Shown: piece after piece, positions 61,298 to 64,000 of the stretch | How the letters are laid out: each line of letters opens with the position of its first letter | How positions within the stretch are numbered: position 1 is the first letter of the stretch | Source of the DNA: Pseudonocardia humida | GTDB lineage: Bacteria; Actinomycetota; Actinomycetes; Mycobacteriales; Pseudonocardiaceae | Direction: 5' to 3' | Length of the DNA: 64,000 bases | Assembly (NCBI RefSeq): GCF_023898865.1 | Contig: NZ_JAGSOV010000020.1 | Span: 62,001-126,000 of the forward strand | Program-made: the position numbers and the translations under genes | The notes under the pieces: generated by a model | The model's input: the letters and a program-made list of their open reading frames with translations, nothing else | The model's database searches: none | Told to the model about the DNA's origin: nothing

Positions 61298-63168
61298 CGA
61301 CGCCGCGCTGGTGGTCGCAGCCCTTCCCCCCGACCGGAACCATCGCGTCGGAGGGCATCCGCAACCAGCTCGGCCGCCCGCCCGTGGATCCGCTGACGAT
61401 CTTCGTCCGGGAGACGGCGCAGAACTCGTGGGACGCGCGCCTCCCCGGCGCGCCGACCACATACCGCCTCGAGCTCACGACCGTCGCACCGTCGCACCGC
61501 CCGAACTGGGAACGGCTGCTCGCCCCGCCGGCGAGCACCGACCGTCATCTCGGCGTCGGCAAGCTCGTGAGGACCCCGAACCTCCGCCTGCTGTCGGTGG
61601 TCGACCGCGGCACGAAGGGACTCGGCGGGCCGACACGGGCCGATGAACTGGCGGTCGACCGGCGTGACTGGATCTCCTTCGTGCTCAACGTGGGCGAGAA
61701 GCGCGACACGCACCAAGGCGGTGGGACGTTCGGCTACGGCAAGGCGGTGCTCTACCGCCTGTCCCGGGTCGGGACGATCCTGGTCTATACCCGCACGGAA
61801 GAACCCGGGGCCGGGCTCCGCTCACGACTCATCGGTATCGCGCTGCGCGAATCCTTCGACGGTCGTGAGCACCCCGGTGGCGAGTCGAAGCCCTTCACCG
61901 GCCGCCACTGGTGGGGCGATGTGCGAGACGACCACGTCGAGCCCCTCCTGGGCGCGGAGGCGGACCAGGTGGCCGCGAACCTGGGGCTGCGGCCGTTCGC
62001 CGACGGTGAATCGGGGACGACCCTGATCGTGCTCGATCCCGATTTCGACGGCTTCGACGACGACTCCGAGGTAGCCGCGCACCTCGCGAACACGATCAGC
62101 TGGCAGCTCTGGCCGATCATGTTGCCCGAGCGCGGCGACGACCGGCTCCGCGCGGAGGTCGTGGCGGCCGGCGTGGAGTTCCCCGTCCCCGATCCCGCGG
62201 CGACGTACCCGCTGGAGATGTTCGTCGCCGCGTACCGCAAGCAGCGGGACGGCGACGGGATGGTGCTCGAGTGCGGGAACCCGCGGAGGCAGCTCGGCCG
62301 CTTCGGGCTCCAGGAGGAATGGGTCGTCCCGATGCCACGCGATTCGGCGACACTCGCCGCCGACTGCGCGGGTGTGAGCGGCGACCCCCACCACATCTGC
62401 CTGATGCGCTCACCCGAACTGGTCGTCCGGTACCTCCCGGAGATCGAGACCGGGTCACCCAACCGTGCCTACGCGGGCGTGTTCCGCGCGATGGACGACC
62501 TGGACGACGTCTACGCCGCGGCTGAGCCCCCCACGCACGACCACTGGGTGCACGAGCAGCTGTCAGGGCATGAGAAGACGTTCATCCGCACGACGTTCAA
62601 GCGGATCAAGGAGCAGCTCACGGGCTACAAGAAGACGGTCACGGCCTCGGTACGCGGCGAGAGCATCGCGCTCGGAGCGGCGAGCACGTTCCTCGGCGGC
62701 ATCGTCGCGGCCGCGTTCGCCCGTCCCGAAGCGACCTCTCGCGGCTCCTCGCGCTCCGCGGGCGGCAGCGGGTCCGAAACGGACGGCACGGACGTGCGAG
62801 GAGACGGCACGCGCTCATCACCAGCTCCCCGCGACCGCGTTCGCGTGCGCGACCTGGCCGTTCCGGCGATCGAGGAGCGCGACGGTCGCGTGGTCCTCGT
62901 CCAGCGCTTCTCGGTGACGGGTCCGAGCCCGGTGCGGTTGCAGGCCCGCCTGTCGATCGGCCTGGGCGAGCGGGCGACCGAGGGCGAAGCCCCTGTCGGT
63001 GCCGCCCGACCGCAGGTCATCACCTGGTCCACGTCGTCAGGCGAACGCACCACCGAGACGTGCGTCGTGGACAGCCCATCGGAGGTGGATCTCATCGTGC
63101 TCCCCGTCCCCGACACCATCACCGACATCTCCGTGACCGGGACCCCTGCCGACGGGGACGCCCGATGA
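61294..63168 (+). CDS. GHKL (MORC/MutL/Hsp90-type) ATPase (defence operon gene 3)
   Basis: A 624-residue protein. The N-box helix is VRETAQNSWDAR (Glu40, Asn44, Asp47 for Mg-ATP). The DxGxG-like G1 loop is VVDRGTKGLGG (Asp104). The G2-like lid is GGGTFGYGKAVLY (142-154). An S5-like second domain follows to about 420, then a helical linker (about 405-455) and a beta-rich C-terminal region (about 525-624) after a Gly/Ser-rich hinge. Such MORC-like ATPases dimerise on nucleotide binding and act as DNA clamps. The stop overlaps the ATG of gene 4 (ATGA). Confidence 0.88.
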   Translation: MTTPRWWSQPFPPTGTIASEGIRNQLGRPPVDPLTIFVRETAQNSWDARLPGAPTTYRLELTTVAPSHRPNWERLLAPPASTDRHLGVGKLVRTPNLRLLSVVDRGTKGLGGPTRADELAVDRRDWISFVLNVGEKRDTHQGGGTFGYGKAVLYRLSRVGTILVYTRTEEPGAGLRSRLIGIALRESFDGREHPGGESKPFTGRHWWGDVRDDHVEPLLGAEADQVAANLGLRPFADGESGTTLIVLDPDFDGFDDDSEVAAHLANTISWQLWPIMLPERGDDRLRAEVVAAGVEFPVPDPAATYPLEMFVAAYRKQRDGDGMVLECGNPRRQLGRFGLQEEWVVPMPRDSATLAADCAGVSGDPHHICLMRSPELVVRYLPEIETGSPNRAYAGVFRAMDDLDDVYAAAEPPTHDHWVHEQLSGHEKTFIRTTFKRIKEQLTGYKKTVTASVRGESIALGAASTFLGGIVAAAFARPEATSRGSSRSAGGSGSETDGTDVRGDGTRSSPAPRDRVRVRDLAVPAIEERDGRVVLVQRFSVTGPSPVRLQARLSIGLGERATEGEAPVGAARPQVITWSTSSGERTTETCVVDSPSEVDLIVLPVPDTITDISVTGTPADGDAR

Positions 63169-64000
63169 GTCGCGCCTACCCGTTCCGCAGACCACCGGAC
63201 GACGTGGTCACCGCGGGGCCGTGGCTGCGGGTCGACGCGGGCGACACCGGCGAGCTTCCGTCGGATCTCCCGGACTGGGACTACGAGACCGTGCTGCCGC
63301 TCAGACGGCCGATCAGCATCGACGGTCTGCGCGCTCGTCGGGAGTGCGGCCTCAGGGATGACGCACAACTGGTCCTCTCCGTGATCTGGGCGTCCAGCAG
63401 TTCGTCGCTGCGCGGCCGGGCCTGGCAGTTCCCGGTCCCGCCCGCCGACGCGGCCGAGTACCGCATCGCCTTCGACCTCCCGGGCGGGGAACTCGGCGGT
63501 CGGCTCGACCTGGAGACGGTGCTCACCCTGCGGTCCCCGGGAACCGCCTCCGGCTCGGCCGCCGCTCCCTCACGTCCCGGCAGCGTGCTGTGGCGTGACA
63601 CGCGTTCGGTGATGCTCCAGGTCGACGCGGTGCTCTTCCCGTTGGCCGTGGTCGACTTCGAGCACCTGCCGTACCCCACCGGCGCGGCCTGGCACCTGGA
63701 GCTCGGCCACGACCTGGAGGCTCAGGCCCTCGGCTCCGTGCTGCTGCTCGTCAACCAACGTCGAGAGATCGTCACCGACGCCCTCGCGGCCGCCGCGGAT
63801 CCGGCGGACGCCGATCGCCGGGTCCTATCGGCCGTGCGCACCGACGTCATCCGCTCGCTCATCGAGCGAGCCGTCGTCGACGACGAGTTCGACGACGAGT
63901 TCGAGTACCCCACCGGCTCCGTCGGAGCACTTTTCGCGTCGGTATTGAAGACGACGTTCCCCGATCGGCCGTTGGAGGCCGTCCGGCGCGAGCGAGATCA
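63165..64000 (+). CDS. Unrecognised protein, defence operon gene 4 (partial, runs off the window)
   Basis: The ATG at 63165 overlaps the GHKL stop (ATGA). The frame stays open to the window edge: 278 codons without a stop. The protein begins SRAYPFRRPPDDVVTAGPWL. About the first 200 residues look beta-rich (QLVLSVIWASSSSSLRGRAW, LDLETVLTLRSPG, MLQVDAVLFPLAVVDF). An acidic stretch follows (VVDDEFDDEFEYP). The beta-rich pattern resembles a recognition or assembly domain, not an enzyme. No known family, nuclease or methyltransferase motif was recognised. Coupling to three defence-type genes makes it a component of the same system. Confidence 0.75.
   Translation, partial: MSRAYPFRRPPDDVVTAGPWLRVDAGDTGELPSDLPDWDYETVLPLRRPISIDGLRARRECGLRDDAQLVLSVIWASSSSSLRGRAWQFPVPPADAAEYRIAFDLPGGELGGRLDLETVLTLRSPGTASGSAAAPSRPGSVLWRDTRSVMLQVDAVLFPLAVVDFEHLPYPTGAAWHLELGHDLEAQALGSVLLLVNQRREIVTDALAAAADPADADRRVLSAVRTDVIRSLIERAVVDDEFDDEFEYPTGSVGALFASVLKTTFPDRPLEAVRRERD

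Overview
This is a 64 kb piece of a very GC-rich actinobacterial chromosome. GTG starts are frequent, start/stop overlaps (GTGA, ATGA) are common, and several genes look leaderless. The TCGAAC-N4-GTTCGA LexA box, a MgtA-type mannosyltransferase, a mycobacterial-type DapC and dispersed hairpins built on CAGGAAGGTGGCCTTCCTG suggest a Pseudonocardia/Amycolatopsis-like member of the Pseudonocardiaceae. The genus is an inference.

Layout. 1-2 kb: start of a probable acyl-CoA carboxylase gene, a histidine-kinase-like protein with no ATPase domain, and a TetR regulator, with three copies of one operator. 2-5.8 kb: PEP carboxylase and an orphan TIR-domain protein. 6-9.1 kb: a 5-oxoprolinase operon (pxpA-pxpB-pxpC plus a DUF1445 hydro-lyase). 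9-24.6 kb: mainly regulator/transporter or regulator/enzyme pairs: an EamA exporter, a GntR-TetR fusion regulator divergent from an FAD monooxygenase, methionine aminopeptidase divergent from a small XRE protein, DapC, two MFS pumps, a TPM-domain membrane protein and an MmyB-like regulator. 24.6-30 kb: a LexA box beside a 76-residue protein, a two-gene operon of membrane-anchored proteins (a paralogue lies at 15.8 kb), an ATP-dependent DNA ligase and a lipoprotein with Asn/Gln-rich and calcium-loop-like tracts. 30-39 kb: mannosyltransferase, dioxygenase, GH16-like protein, epoxide hydrolase with TetR, secreted GH15 glucoamylase, and an ECF42-type sigma factor with its DGPF partner. 39-45 kb: decayed glycosyltransferase, fdhD beside a broken moeA, C45 peptidase, isoprenylcysteine methyltransferase-like protein and FkbM methyltransferase. 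45-57.6 kb: a two-component system with a PepSY target, M24 peptidase, a degenerate histidine phosphatase, a scramblase-like protein, RtcB RNA ligase, ArsR/VOC operon, deazaflavin-type reductases (one fused to hemerythrin), SUKH-3-like immunity protein, asparaginase and an SGNH lipoprotein.

57.7-64 kb: the most interesting region. Four tightly coupled genes encode a Z1-domain SF2 helicase-like ATPase, a DUF4420 PD-(D/E)XK nuclease, a MORC/MutL-like GHKL ATPase and an unrecognised protein cut off by the window edge. This composition matches a class of predicted GHKL-ATPase restriction/defence systems. No DNA methyltransferase is visible inside the window, and the fourth component is unassigned.

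Several loci are decaying: moeA, a family 28-type glycosyltransferase, a histidine phosphatase, and a secreted-domain gene with two compensating frameshifts. No tRNA, rRNA, CRISPR array or insertion sequence was recognised.
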